DNA of 7,377 nt, taken from assembly GCA_002401565.1 (NCBI GenBank), contig NVTL01000035.1, forward strand, positions 24,027 to 31,403, in the 5' to 3' direction. The position numbers were made by a program, and so were the translations under genes. The DNA is from Rhodospirillaceae bacterium (GTDB lineage Bacteria > Pseudomonadota > Alphaproteobacteria > Rhodospirillales > Magnetovibrionaceae). Positions 1-6,691 of the stretch are shown here, one piece after another. Each line of letters opens with the position of its first letter. The first letter of the stretch is position 1. The notes under the pieces are model-generated. The model did no database searches and was not told the origin of the DNA. It saw only the letters and a list, made by a program, of their open reading frames with translations.

Positions 1-104
1 TCGCCATAATGAATTAAAGATTCCTTGGGAATGCCAAGCTTATCTGCAATTTTTTCAATGGGTTGAGGAGTGACGGAGCGCGCAATATCTAAGTCTGATG
101 TCAT
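1..104 (-). CDS. fhs: Formate--tetrahydrofolate ligase, N-terminal fragment (gene runs off left edge)
   Basis: Reading the reverse strand from the ATG at 104 gives 34 codons that continue past the window edge. The peptide begins MTSDLDIARSV and continues through PIEKIADKLGIP to HYG. This matches the characteristic start of formate--tetrahydrofolate ligase (10-formyl-THF synthetase), where an acidic 'DIEIA' stretch is followed by 'PI..IA.KLGI' and a 'YG' before the 'KYKAK' segment. The enzyme is cytoplasmic and makes 10-formyl-THF from formate, THF and ATP. A GAGG element lies just upstream of the ATG on the reverse strand. The nucleotide-binding and catalytic parts lie outside the window, so the call rests on the N-terminus alone. 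It is divergent from soeA and has no obvious functional tie to the sulfur genes. Confidence 0.8.
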   Translation of the reverse strand, partial: MTSDLDIARSVTPQPIEKIADKLGIPKESLIHYG

Positions 105-126
105 GGAGAGCCTCGAAATGCTGAAA

Positions 127-142
127 TGAAATATCAATTTCA
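127..142. repeat. Perfect inverted repeat beside the fhs promoter
   Basis: TGAAAT (127-132), a 4-base spacer ATCA, then ATTTCA (137-142) form a perfect dyad with 6-base arms. A further TGAAAT lies at 122-127. The dyad touches the proposed fhs -10 element and lies just downstream of it in the direction of fhs transcription, which is a common position for a repressor site. Function is inferred from position only; such short AT-rich dyads can occur by chance. Confidence 0.35.
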
Positions 143-170
143 CTATAGACCCATAATTTAGGCAAGATAA
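142..170 (-). promoter_or_regulatory. Possible sigma70-type promoter for fhs
   Basis: On the reverse strand TTATCT (plus positions 165-170) and TATAGT (142-147) are separated by 17 bases, the optimal spacing for a housekeeping promoter. Each box differs from consensus at two or three positions. Transcription would start around 135, about 30 bases before the fhs ATG. This rests on box matches alone. Confidence 0.3.
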
Positions 171-230
171 AGCCCATTTTTAGCCTCTGGGTCGAGCCTT
201 TAAATATGATTTATACATAAAAAAGTGCGA

Positions 231-305
231 AAATTGTTGACTTCTGCAGCAAGAATAGGGCTCTTATATTAGCAACTGGCAATATTCTATTTGGGGAGTC
301 TTTAA
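231..305 (+). promoter_or_regulatory. soeA leader with ribosome binding site and TATATTAGCA box
   Basis: The clearest element is GGGGAG at 293-298, seven bases before the soeA ATG; it fixes that start. TATATTAGCA at 265-274 is the reverse complement of TGCTAATATA found in the tusA/yeeE control region (5477-5486). A good -35-like TTGACT lies at 237-242, but no -10 sits at a normal distance (TATATT at 265 is 22 bases away), so no promoter is assigned with confidence. AGAATA (253-258) and TATTCT (283-288) form widely spaced inverted arms around the box. The rest of the gap between fhs and soeA (105-305) shows no gene. Confidence 0.4.
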
Positions 306-3302
306 ATGACTGGCTTTTTTGCGTTAGGCGAAGAAAAAGCAGACACATCGCCGAAAGTTTCGGACGAGGTCAAAACCACCACATGTTATATGTGTGCATG
401 CCGTTGCGGCATCCGCGTGCATTTGCGCGATGGTAAAGTTCGTTACATCGAAGGCAATCCGGATCACCCGGTGAACAAGGGTATCTTGTGTGCCAAGGGG
501 TCTGCGGGCATCATGCAGGTGAATTCACCGTCCCGTCTGCGCAAGCCTTTGCTGCGCACCGGCGAACGGGGTTCTGGTGAATTTAAAGAAATCGAATGGG
601 AAGAAGCGTTGTCGTTGGCCACCGAATGGCTGGGCGATATCCGCAAGACTGACCCTAAAAAATTGGCCTTCTTTACCGGACGCGATCAATCGCAAAGCTT
701 GACCGGGTGGTGGGCTAAACAATTTGGCACCATGAACTTTGCCGCTCACGGCGGTTTTTGTTCGGTCAATATGGCGGCCGCTGGTTTGTATACCATCGGT
801 GGATCGTTCTGGGAATTTGGCGAGCCCGATTGGGACCTGACCAAATATTTCATGATGTTCGGTGTTGCTGAAGATCACGATTCAAACCCCATTAAAGCCG
901 GCATTGGTCGTTTGAAAACACGTGGCGATGCGAAATTTGTTTCCATTAACCCTGTGCGCACAGGCTATTCAGCCGTTGCGGATGAATGGGTTGGCGTGCG
1001 TCCCGGCACCGATGGCTTGTTTGTCTTTGCGTTGTTGCACGAATTGTTAAAAGCCGAAAAAATCGATTTTGATTATTTGGTGCGCTACACCAACGCTCAT
1101 TGGTTGGTCATCGACGACGAAGGTGCGGCAGATCACGGTCTGTTTGCCCGCGATAAAGACGGCAATCCTTTGTGTTATGACGGCAAGACCAAAGCTTTGG
1201 GTGATGCGTCCTCTGCGGATGTTTCCCCGGTTTTGGCTGGCGAATATACTTTGGAAGACGGGCGTAAAGCGGTTCCGGCGTTTAACCTTATGGCCGCGCG
1301 CTATATGGATGAAGCTTATAACCCTGACACCGTGGCGGCGACGATTGGTATCGAGCCCGCGACCATTCGCCGCATTGCGGCAGAATTGGCCGAAGCCGCC
1401 TTTGATAAAGAAATTGTCCTGGATGTTGAATGGACCGATTGGGCCGGACGTAAACAAGACAAAATGATTGGCCGCCCGGTTGCCATGCACGCGATGCGCG
1501 GTATTTCGGCGCACTCTAACGGTTTTCACACCTGTCGTGGCATTCACTTGTTGCAAATGATTTTGGGCACGATTGATGTTCCGGGTGGCTTTCGCCATAA
1601 ACCTCCGTTCCCGCGTCCGTGTCCTCCGGGCCCTAAACCTGCGGGTCATACGATTGCGCCTAATCAGCCCATTGATGGCATGCCTTTGGGTTTCCCGACC
1701 GAACCTGCGGATTTATTGGTGAACAAAGACGGTTCGCCCAAACGTGTGGACAAAGCGTACAGTTGGGAATTCCCACTGTCGTCCCACGGCATGATGCACA
1801 TGGCTATTCATAACGCGTGGAAAGGTGATCCTTATCATGTGGATGTGTTGTTCATGTACATGGCGAACATGAGCTGGAACAGCACCATGAACACGTCGGG
1901 CACGATTAAGTACCTGACCGACAAAAACGAAGACGGCGAATACAAGATTCCCAAAATCATCTATTCGGATGCTTACCATTCCGAAATGGTCAATTATTCC
2001 GATTTGATTTTGCCAGACACAACCTATCTGGAACGTTGGGATTGTATTTCTCTGTTGGATCGTCCAATCAGCAGCGCTCATGGTCCGGCGGATTCCATTC
2101 GCCAGCCCGTGATCAAGCCCGACCGCGATGTGCGTCCATTCCAAGAAGTCTTGTTGGATTTGGGTGTACGTTTGGGTCTTCCGGGCATTGCCAACGAAGA
2201 CGGAACAGCAAAATACCCCGGCGGTTATCCCGATTACATCGCCAACCACGAACGCATGCCGGGCGTTGGCCCGTTGGCGGGGTGGCGCGGTATTGACGGT
2301 GACCAGCATGGCAAAGGCGATGCGAACCCGAAACAGTTGGAAAAATACATTGAAAACGGCTGTTTTTGGTCCGAAGCATTCACGCCGGAACAAAGCTATT
2401 ATAAACACGCCAACCAATCGTATTTGAATAAAGCCCATGCCATGGGTTGGATTCCGAACAACAAACCGATTGTGATGCAGATTTATTCTGAAATCATGCA
2501 AAAATTCCGTTTGGCCGCCGAAGGTCATGGCGACATTCAACCGCCCGAACGTGATCGTCAACGGGTTAAAGAATACTTCGATCCGTTGCCCATGTGGTAC
2601 GCGCCGTTAGAAGACGAAACTTTGGATAAAAAAGAATATCCATTGCATGCGTTAACCCAACGTCCGATGCACATGTATCACTCTTGGGGATCGCAAAATG
2701 CTTGGTTGCGCCAAATTACGGCGCAAAACCGGATGTTTATGCATTCATCAAAAGCCGAAGAATTGAATTTGGTCGACGACGACTGGATTTGGGTCACATC
2801 CCATCACGGCAAAGTGCGCTGCCAAGTAAAGACGGTCGAAGGTGTAAACCCAGACACGATTTGGACGTGGAACGCTATTGGCAAAAAACGCGGTAACTGG
2901 GGTCTGGATAAGGACGCCCCGGAAAGCAACAAAGGCTTTTTGCTGAACCACGTGATTTCCGAATTGCTGCCCGCCAAAGGTGAAAAGCATCGCTATTCAA
3001 ATTCTGATCCTGTTACAGGTCAGGCCGCTTGGTTTGATTTGCGGGTTCGCGTTGATAAGTGCACCGAAGCCGAAGCCGCTGAAAACGTCACCTGGCCTTT
3101 GTTCGACGTCACACCACCTTTGCCCAATATGGCCCCAAGCCCCAAAACCGTTCGTTACGGCGAAGACTTTAAGTCTGAGGAGCATTCTGGAAAAAGTGGT
3201 GGAACGCATATGGAATGGGTGGGCAACCGCCATGAAAATGCAACCAGTGGCACCGGGGTGCGAGATGGTTATCGCAACAGCCTGAAAGAGGAGGATAAGT
3301 AA
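306..3302 (+). CDS. soeA: Cytoplasmic sulfite dehydrogenase, molybdopterin catalytic subunit SoeA
   Basis: A 998-residue protein of the DMSO-reductase molybdoenzyme superfamily. Near the N-terminus C27, C30, C34 and C62 (Cx2Cx3Cx27C) bind a [4Fe-4S] cluster. The bis-MGD catalytic domain follows. C152, in the stretch HGGFCSVNMAAAG, aligns with the Mo-ligating cysteine position of the superfamily, and the following FGVAEDHDSNP is typical of SoeA. The C-terminal molybdopterin-dinucleotide-binding domain occupies about residues 775-955, with a hydrophilic tail after it. The N-terminus has no twin-arginine signal, so the enzyme should stay in the cytoplasm, unlike periplasmic PsrA/PhsA/TtrA relatives. 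The expected reaction is sulfite + water to sulfate, with two electrons passed to SoeB. The start is set by a strong GGGGAG site. Family length and the order catalytic-FeS-anchor fit SoeABC. A cytoplasmic polysulfide- or DMSO-reductase-like enzyme is the main alternative. Confidence 0.85.
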   Translation: MTGFFALGEEKADTSPKVSDEVKTTTCYMCACRCGIRVHLRDGKVRYIEGNPDHPVNKGILCAKGSAGIMQVNSPSRLRKPLLRTGERGSGEFKEIEWEEALSLATEWLGDIRKTDPKKLAFFTGRDQSQSLTGWWAKQFGTMNFAAHGGFCSVNMAAAGLYTIGGSFWEFGEPDWDLTKYFMMFGVAEDHDSNPIKAGIGRLKTRGDAKFVSINPVRTGYSAVADEWVGVRPGTDGLFVFALLHELLKAEKIDFDYLVRYTNAHWLVIDDEGAADHGLFARDKDGNPLCYDGKTKALGDASSADVSPVLAGEYTLEDGRKAVPAFNLMAARYMDEAYNPDTVAATIGIEPATIRRIAAELAEAAFDKEIVLDVEWTDWAGRKQDKMIGRPVAMHAMRGISAHSNGFHTCRGIHLLQMILGTIDVPGGFRHKPPFPRPCPPGPKPAGHTIAPNQPIDGMPLGFPTEPADLLVNKDGSPKRVDKAYSWEFPLSSHGMMHMAIHNAWKGDPYHVDVLFMYMANMSWNSTMNTSGTIKYLTDKNEDGEYKIPKIIYSDAYHSEMVNYSDLILPDTTYLERWDCISLLDRPISSAHGPADSIRQPVIKPDRDVRPFQEVLLDLGVRLGLPGIANEDGTAKYPGGYPDYIANHERMPGVGPLAGWRGIDGDQHGKGDANPKQLEKYIENGCFWSEAFTPEQSYYKHANQSYLNKAHAMGWIPNNKPIVMQIYSEIMQKFRLAAEGHGDIQPPERDRQRVKEYFDPLPMWYAPLEDETLDKKEYPLHALTQRPMHMYHSWGSQNAWLRQITAQNRMFMHSSKAEELNLVDDDWIWVTSHHGKVRCQVKTVEGVNPDTIWTWNAIGKKRGNWGLDKDAPESNKGFLLNHVISELLPAKGEKHRYSNSDPVTGQAAWFDLRVRVDKCTEAEAAENVTWPLFDVTPPLPNMAPSPKTVRYGEDFKSEEHSGKSGGTHMEWVGNRHENATSGTGVRDGYRNSLKEEDK

Positions 3303-4052
3303 ATGACATCTCTTCCAGCACAACCCTCAAAAAAGAAACTCGGTCTGGTCGTTGATTTGGACATTTGCGTGGGCTGTCATGCCTGTTCGGTGAACTGCAA
3401 AGAATGGAATACCGGTGGTCATTCCGCTCCGTTGACGGATCAGGACGCTTATGGCGCCAACCCAATTGGGGTTTGGTTTAACCGTGTACACAGTTATGAA
3501 ATTGTTCAAGATACTGGCAAAAGCTGGACCGTGAACTTCCCCAAAAGCTGTTTACATTGCGAAGATGCTCCGTGTGTTCCGGTGTGCCCAACAGGCGCGT
3601 CTTATAAACGCAGCGAAGACGGCATTGTTTTGATCAACGGCGATTATTGCATTGGCTGTAAACTGTGTTCATGGGCTTGCCCATACGGCGCTCGTGAATT
3701 TGACGAAGATGCAGGCATCATGAAAAAATGTACCCTGTGCATCGACAAAATTTACAATGAAAATCTAGAACCCCAATACCGCGTACCGTCTTGCGTATCC
3801 ACTTGCCCCGCAGGTGCCCGCAGCTTTGGTGATTTGGGTGACGAAAATTCCGATGTCAGTAAATTGGTTAAAGCCCGTGGTGGTTATGACTTGATGCCCG
3901 AACAAGGCACCAAGCCAACCAATAAATATCTGCCGCCGCGTCCGCGCAACGCAGAAAATGACGCAAATGGTCAACAAGCGAAACTCGACAGCGTTGATAC
4001 CAGTGGAGCGAATGTTATCGCCCGCTGGGTCGACAAAGTCCTGTCGCGTTAG
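3303..4052 (+). CDS. soeB: Sulfite dehydrogenase iron-sulfur subunit SoeB
   Basis: A 249-residue four-cluster ferredoxin-type subunit. All sixteen ligands are present in the usual DmsB/PsrB arrangement: C22/C25/C28/C32, C83/C86/C91/C95, C116/C119/C122/C126 and C143/C146/C164/C168. It should carry electrons from the SoeA [4Fe-4S] cluster to the membrane subunit. The N-terminus (MTSLPAQPSKKKLGLVVD) has no signal peptide, consistent with a cytoplasmic enzyme. Its ATG follows the soeA TAA with no bases between. A near-ideal AGGAGG at 3289-3294, inside the end of soeA, lies eight bases before the ATG, so translation is probably coupled. The C-terminal ~60 residues after the last cluster are polar and extend past the cluster core, as in other members of the group. 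Confidence 0.88.
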   Translation: MTSLPAQPSKKKLGLVVDLDICVGCHACSVNCKEWNTGGHSAPLTDQDAYGANPIGVWFNRVHSYEIVQDTGKSWTVNFPKSCLHCEDAPCVPVCPTGASYKRSEDGIVLINGDYCIGCKLCSWACPYGAREFDEDAGIMKKCTLCIDKIYNENLEPQYRVPSCVSTCPAGARSFGDLGDENSDVSKLVKARGGYDLMPEQGTKPTNKYLPPRPRNAENDANGQQAKLDSVDTSGANVIARWVDKVLSR

Positions 4053-4069
4053 AAAAAGGAAAGCAGAAC

Positions 4070-5026
4070 ATGCATCCCGCAAAATCCGTTATTGCTTTTA
4101 CCACCGCCACAGGTGCTGGTTATGGCTTGTTGATTTTTATGATCGCCTTGAACATGGCTGGATTATTACCATCTGATGCCACCTTTGCCCTGTTGGGCTT
4201 TGGTTTGGCGTTCGCGATGATTTCAGCTGGCCTGATGGCTTCAACTTTTCACTTGGGCCATCCAGAACGGGCTTGGCGCGCATTGACCCAATGGCGTTCC
4301 TCATGGCTCAGCCGTGAAGGAGTCATGGCCATCTTTGCGTATGGTCCAACCGGACTTTATGGTTTGGTTTGGTATATGTCGCCCGAAACATTGGCAACGC
4401 CCTTGATGATGGCCGTTGGTCTTGTTGGCATCGTCAGCTGCCTGATCACCGTGTATTGCACATCGATGATCTATGCCAGTTTGAAAGCCATATTTTCTTG
4501 GGCAAACTCATGGGTCCCCGCATCGTATTTGGTGTTAAGTTTGATGACGGGTGCTCTGTTGTGCGACCTGTTTGCCTATGCCTTTGGTTTTTCAACCACC
4601 GTTTTGGACATCGCCGTATTGGTTTTGTTGGCGGCGGGTTTGTTGGTGAAATTGGGCTATTGGAAATATGTGGCGCAAACCGTCAACCCAACCACTCCGG
4701 AAACAGCGATTGGCCTGCCAACCGCACAAGGTGGCAAAGTCCGCGTGCTGGAATCTTCGCATACCGAAGACAATTACCTGCTGAAAGAAATGGGTTTTGC
4801 CGTTGCGCGTAAACACGCGGCCAAACTGCGCATGATCGCGATTGTCGCGGGCTTTGTTGCCCCGGTTTTCCTGGTTTGGTGCAGCAGCATATTATCAGAC
4901 TCGATTGCTGTGTATCCGCTGTACAGCGCCGTGTTTGTTTGTGCTGTTGGCATTGTCGTTGAGCGCTGGTTGTTCTTTGCCGAAGCCAAACATGCCGTGA
5001 TGATGTATTACGGTGAAAACTCTTAA
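4070..5026 (+). CDS. soeC: Sulfite dehydrogenase membrane anchor SoeC (DmsC family)
   Basis: A 318-residue integral membrane protein of the DmsC anchor family. About eight hydrophobic segments can be picked out by eye, near residues 8-31, 37-60, 84-104, 110-132, 146-168, 175-194, 255-275 and 280-300. Between the second and third lies the family hallmark H61-L-G-H-P-E-R, then A-L and W-R-S-S-W-L-S-R-E (75-83). The loop between segments six and seven (about 195-250) is polar. The protein anchors SoeAB to the inner membrane and should pass electrons to the quinone pool. AAGGA at 4056-4060 lies nine bases before the ATG, and 17 bases separate it from soeB. DmsC-type, rather than NrfD-type, anchors are usual for SoeABC, which supports the name over PsrABC. 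A small dyad, CTTAAG-CAAA-CTTAAG (5022-5037), covers the stop codon. Confidence 0.85.
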   Translation: MHPAKSVIAFTTATGAGYGLLIFMIALNMAGLLPSDATFALLGFGLAFAMISAGLMASTFHLGHPERAWRALTQWRSSWLSREGVMAIFAYGPTGLYGLVWYMSPETLATPLMMAVGLVGIVSCLITVYCTSMIYASLKAIFSWANSWVPASYLVLSLMTGALLCDLFAYAFGFSTTVLDIAVLVLLAAGLLVKLGYWKYVAQTVNPTTPETAIGLPTAQGGKVRVLESSHTEDNYLLKEMGFAVARKHAAKLRMIAIVAGFVAPVFLVWCSSILSDSIAVYPLYSAVFVCAVGIVVERWLFFAEAKHAVMMYYGENS

Positions 5027-5054
5027 GCAAACTTAAGCTGCAAAATTAAGACAC

Positions 5055-5091
5055 AAAAAAGCCCGGAAGTGAAAACTTCCGGGCTTTTTTT
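5055..5091. terminator. Bidirectional rho-independent terminator between soeC and tusA
   Basis: GCCCGGAAGT (5061-5070), loop GAAA, then ACTTCCGGGC (5075-5084) form a perfect 10-bp stem closed by a GNRA tetraloop on the plus strand. Six A precede it and seven T follow it, so the stem can extend by six A-T pairs and a U-tract is made in either direction. It lies between the convergent soeC stop (5026) and tusA stop (5110) and should end both transcripts. Confidence 0.95.
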
Positions 5092-5109
5092 AATGCTTTA
5101 AAAGTCGAC

Positions 5110-5334
5110 TTAGGACTTTTTAATCAAGTACTTATAGATACCATCAGCTTCAGAACTTTCGATCATTTCGTTGCCCGTAGAACGGCACAAGCTTTGCAGG
5201 TCTTTGATAGAGCCAGGATCAGTTGATTCGACTTCAAGTGTGTCGCCAGCGCTCAAGCCTTTCAAAGCTTTTTTGGTTTTAAGAACGGGCATAGGGCAGT
5301 TGAGGCCCTTGGTATCGAGAGTTTGTGTAGCCAT
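5110..5334 (-). CDS. tusA: Sulfur carrier protein TusA
   Basis: A 74-residue protein of the TusA (SirA/YhhP) family. The signature is at the N-terminus: D7-T-K-G-L-N-C13-P-M-P-V-L-K-T-K-K-A-L. C13 of the CPxP motif is the sulfur-carrying residue, held as a persulfide. The acidic stretch GDTLEVESTDPGSIKD follows, as in canonical members, and a second cysteine lies at position 50. TusA passes sulfur between cytoplasmic proteins; in sulfur oxidisers it delivers sulfane sulfur to the oxidation machinery, and elsewhere it serves tRNA thiolation and molybdenum cofactor maturation. AGAGGA (plus positions 5342-5347) lies seven bases before the ATG. The gene is monocistronic here, convergent with soeC and divergent from yeeE. 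The context suggests a dissimilatory role, but a housekeeping role cannot be excluded. Confidence 0.93.
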   Translation of the reverse strand: MATQTLDTKGLNCPMPVLKTKKALKGLSAGDTLEVESTDPGSIKDLQSLCRSTGNEMIESSEADGIYKYLIKKS

Positions 5335-5366
5335 TTGGATATCCTCTTCCTTGTGTTAGACAGTTT

Positions 5367-5384
5367 CGGCATGGTAAAATGCCG
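5367..5384 (-). repeat. Small hairpin in the tusA 5' leader
   Basis: CGGCAT (5367-5372), a 6-base loop and ATGCCG (5379-5384) form a perfect 6-bp stem between the predicted tusA promoter and its ribosome binding site. No T-run follows it in the tusA direction, so it is not a terminator. It may stabilise the leader or bind a regulator, or have no function. Confidence 0.35.
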
Positions 5385-5421
5385 TTTCTAAAAAATGTGC
5401 GTCTTAATAGGTAATGACCCC

Positions 5422-5450
5422 ATTATAACGACTAATGTATATTTTTCTAA
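5422..5450 (-). promoter_or_regulatory. Predicted sigma70-type promoter for tusA
   Basis: On the reverse strand a perfect TATAAT (plus 5422-5427) follows TTAGAA (plus 5445-5450) with a 17-base spacer. The -35 box matches TTGACA at four of six positions. Transcription would begin near 5415, giving a leader of about 80 bases. The -35 box overlaps the left end of the CTAATATATT repeat at 5447-5456, so a protein bound there would interfere with RNA polymerase. Confidence 0.55.
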
Positions 5451-5488
5451 TATATTATATTCTTTTCTTGCGAATATGCTAATATATT
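5432..5488. repeat. Repeated CTAATATATT boxes and large imperfect dyad in the tusA/yeeE control region
   Basis: CTAATATATT occurs exactly at 5447-5456 and 5479-5488, with starts 32 bases apart (about three helical turns). A third, one-insertion copy (CTAATGTATATT) lies at 5432-5443. The two exact copies also sit in a large inverted repeat: AATATATTA then TATTC on the left (5449-5462), a 9-base centre, and GAATA then TAATATATT on the right (5472-5488, with three extra bases TGC). The core is ATTC-N9-GAAT. The boxes overlap the tusA -35 and the candidate yeeE -10. This layout suggests an operator for both genes; the regulator is not in the window. Confidence 0.5.
5460..5488 (+). promoter_or_regulatory. 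Possible promoter for the yeeE operon
   Basis: TATATT at 5483-5488 matches the -10 consensus at five of six positions. At 17 bases upstream the -35 position is TTCTTT (5460-5465), a weak match that suggests dependence on an activator or a modest basal level. The -10 lies within the right-hand CTAATATATT box. The leader would be about 65 bases and contains only a short CCCA-AAAA-TGGG hairpin (5509-5520). Confidence 0.3.
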
Positions 5489-5560
5489 TTTGCTTCTGTA
5501 ACAAAATACCCAAAAATGGGCTAATTAAATTCACAGGGAAGCTGGAAACGGGGACGTAAT

Positions 5561-6667
5561 ATGGAAGATATGCCAATCGGCGAAATCATCGCCATTTGGG
5601 GCGTTGCATTAGGGGCCCTTTTTGGCGCCGTTGCTCAACGTACTAACTTTTGCACCATGGGTGCATTATCAGACTGGATTTTGATGGGGGAAAAGAACCG
5701 GCTTCGTAGCTGGTTCTTGGCTATTGCTGTGGGCCTGATCGGCACGCAAATCCTTCACGGCTTAGAAATTGTTGATATGAGCGCGGCTATTTACCTGACG
5801 CCAAACCTAGGTTGGGCGGGCGCTGTCTTGGGCGGTGCTGTATTTGGTTATGGCATGGTTTTGGGTGGCGGTTGCGGCAACAAAACCATCGTTCGTATGG
5901 GCGCTGGAAACTTGAAATCCGTTGTGGTTTTCTTAGTTTTAGGCGTCTTTGCTTATATGACGGTGCGTGGCTTTATCGGCCCGGCCCGTTTGATATTAGA
6001 AGGTTGGACCGTTGTCGACCTTACACAAATGGATTTAGAAAACCAGGGTATTCCCCACATTTTATCCTCCCTTTCAGGTCAATCTGAAGAAATGTTGCGT
6101 TGGTTAATTACAGGCCTTTTAGGCGGTGGCTTGTTAGTCTATTGCTTTAAAGACGAAGAATTTCGCTCTGAAACCGCCCTTGTTGTTGGCGGCATCATTT
6201 TGGGCCTTGCCATTCCGGCGGCTTGGTACATCACGGGCGTGCTTGGGTATGACGATTTTGATCCGATTGCGTTGAATGCGTTTAGTTTTGTTGCCCCATC
6301 TGGTGACAGCATTCAATACATGATGACCTTTACGGGCTCGACCATTAACTTCGGCATTTCCGTTGTTGGTGGTGTTATCTTGGGATCATTCTTGATGTCC
6401 AAAGCCACCGGAACGTTCCATTTCGAAGCATTCAACGGGGCGGATGACATGATCCGTCACATGACCGGCGGAGCCTTAATGGGTGTTGGCGGTGTTTTGG
6501 CTTTGGGTTGCACCATTGGTCAGGGCATGTCGGGCACATCAACCTTGGCGTTGGGGTCCTTTATCGCCCTCTTCGGCATTTTCGTTGGGGCCATCTTTGG
6601 GCTACGCTTGATGGAAGAAGGCAATGTGGGGGACGCTATCAAGGCCATGTTCACCGGCTCTGATTAA
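5561..6667 (+). CDS. yeeE: YeeE/YedE (TsuA-like) sulfur-compound transporter
   Basis: A 368-residue inner-membrane protein of the YeeE/YedE family, whose studied members TsuA and E. coli YeeE import thiosulfate. About eight or nine hydrophobic segments are visible. The first half has the family pair TNFC31 and GGGC105GNKT. The second half repeats the plan, with TINFG (261-265) and LGC317TIGQG. Thus one of the four expected positions, residue 265, is Gly rather than Cys. In the family the cysteines pass the substrate through the pore by transient S-S-H hydrogen bonds, so this change may affect substrate or rate. C195 lies at a membrane edge and is not part of the repeat. GGGGA (5550-5554) sits six bases before the ATG; a second Met at residue 4 is less well placed. 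It leads an operon with DsrE-like and YeeD-like proteins, supporting sulfur uptake linked to cytoplasmic transfer. Confidence 0.87.
   Translation: MEDMPIGEIIAIWGVALGALFGAVAQRTNFCTMGALSDWILMGEKNRLRSWFLAIAVGLIGTQILHGLEIVDMSAAIYLTPNLGWAGAVLGGAVFGYGMVLGGGCGNKTIVRMGAGNLKSVVVFLVLGVFAYMTVRGFIGPARLILEGWTVVDLTQMDLENQGIPHILSSLSGQSEEMLRWLITGLLGGGLLVYCFKDEEFRSETALVVGGIILGLAIPAAWYITGVLGYDDFDPIALNAFSFVAPSGDSIQYMMTFTGSTINFGISVVGGVILGSFLMSKATGTFHFEAFNGADDMIRHMTGGALMGVGGVLALGCTIGQGMSGTSTLALGSFIALFGIFVGAIFGLRLMEEGNVGDAIKAMFTGSD
5693..5718 (+). repeat. Hairpin within the 5' part of yeeE
   Basis: AAGAACCGGCT (5693-5703), loop TCGT, then AGCTGGTTCTT (5708-5718) form an 11-bp stem with one G-U pair in mRNA. It lies in the codons for the loop after the first membrane segment (KNRLRSWFL). 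The pairing is plain in the sequence; a function is not shown. Confidence 0.4.
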
Positions 6668-6691
6668 ATATATTTGAACAGCGAGTAAAAA

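Noticed and set aside
237..270. TTGACT and TATATT as a promoter for soeA
   Set aside because: The boxes are 22 bases apart, too far for a sigma70 promoter, and no better -10 lies at 16-18 bases from TTGACT.
278..292. TGGCAATATTCTATT as a sigma54 promoter before soeA
   Set aside because: It starts with TGGCA but lacks the GC dinucleotide of the -12 element at the required distance, and it would overlap the ribosome binding site.
1713..2561. Long reverse-strand open frame of 282 codons inside soeA, and others such as 1047-1649
   Set aside because: They lie wholly within a strongly supported forward gene, their translations are rich in Arg, His, Phe and Ile without recognisable motifs, and no ribosome site was evident. 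They are shadows of soeA codon bias.
306..5026. Polysulfide, tetrathionate or DMSO reductase instead of SoeABC
   Set aside because: Those enzymes normally carry a twin-arginine signal on the catalytic subunit, which is absent here. The SoeA-like segment around C152, the DmsC-type anchor and the sulfur-oxidation neighbours fit SoeABC better. Not excluded by sequence reading alone.
5388..5576. Reverse-strand open frame of 62 codons in the tusA/yeeE control region
   Set aside because: It begins inside yeeE, runs through the promoter and repeat array, has no recognisable domain, and its length is explained by AT-rich sequence that happens to lack in-frame stops.
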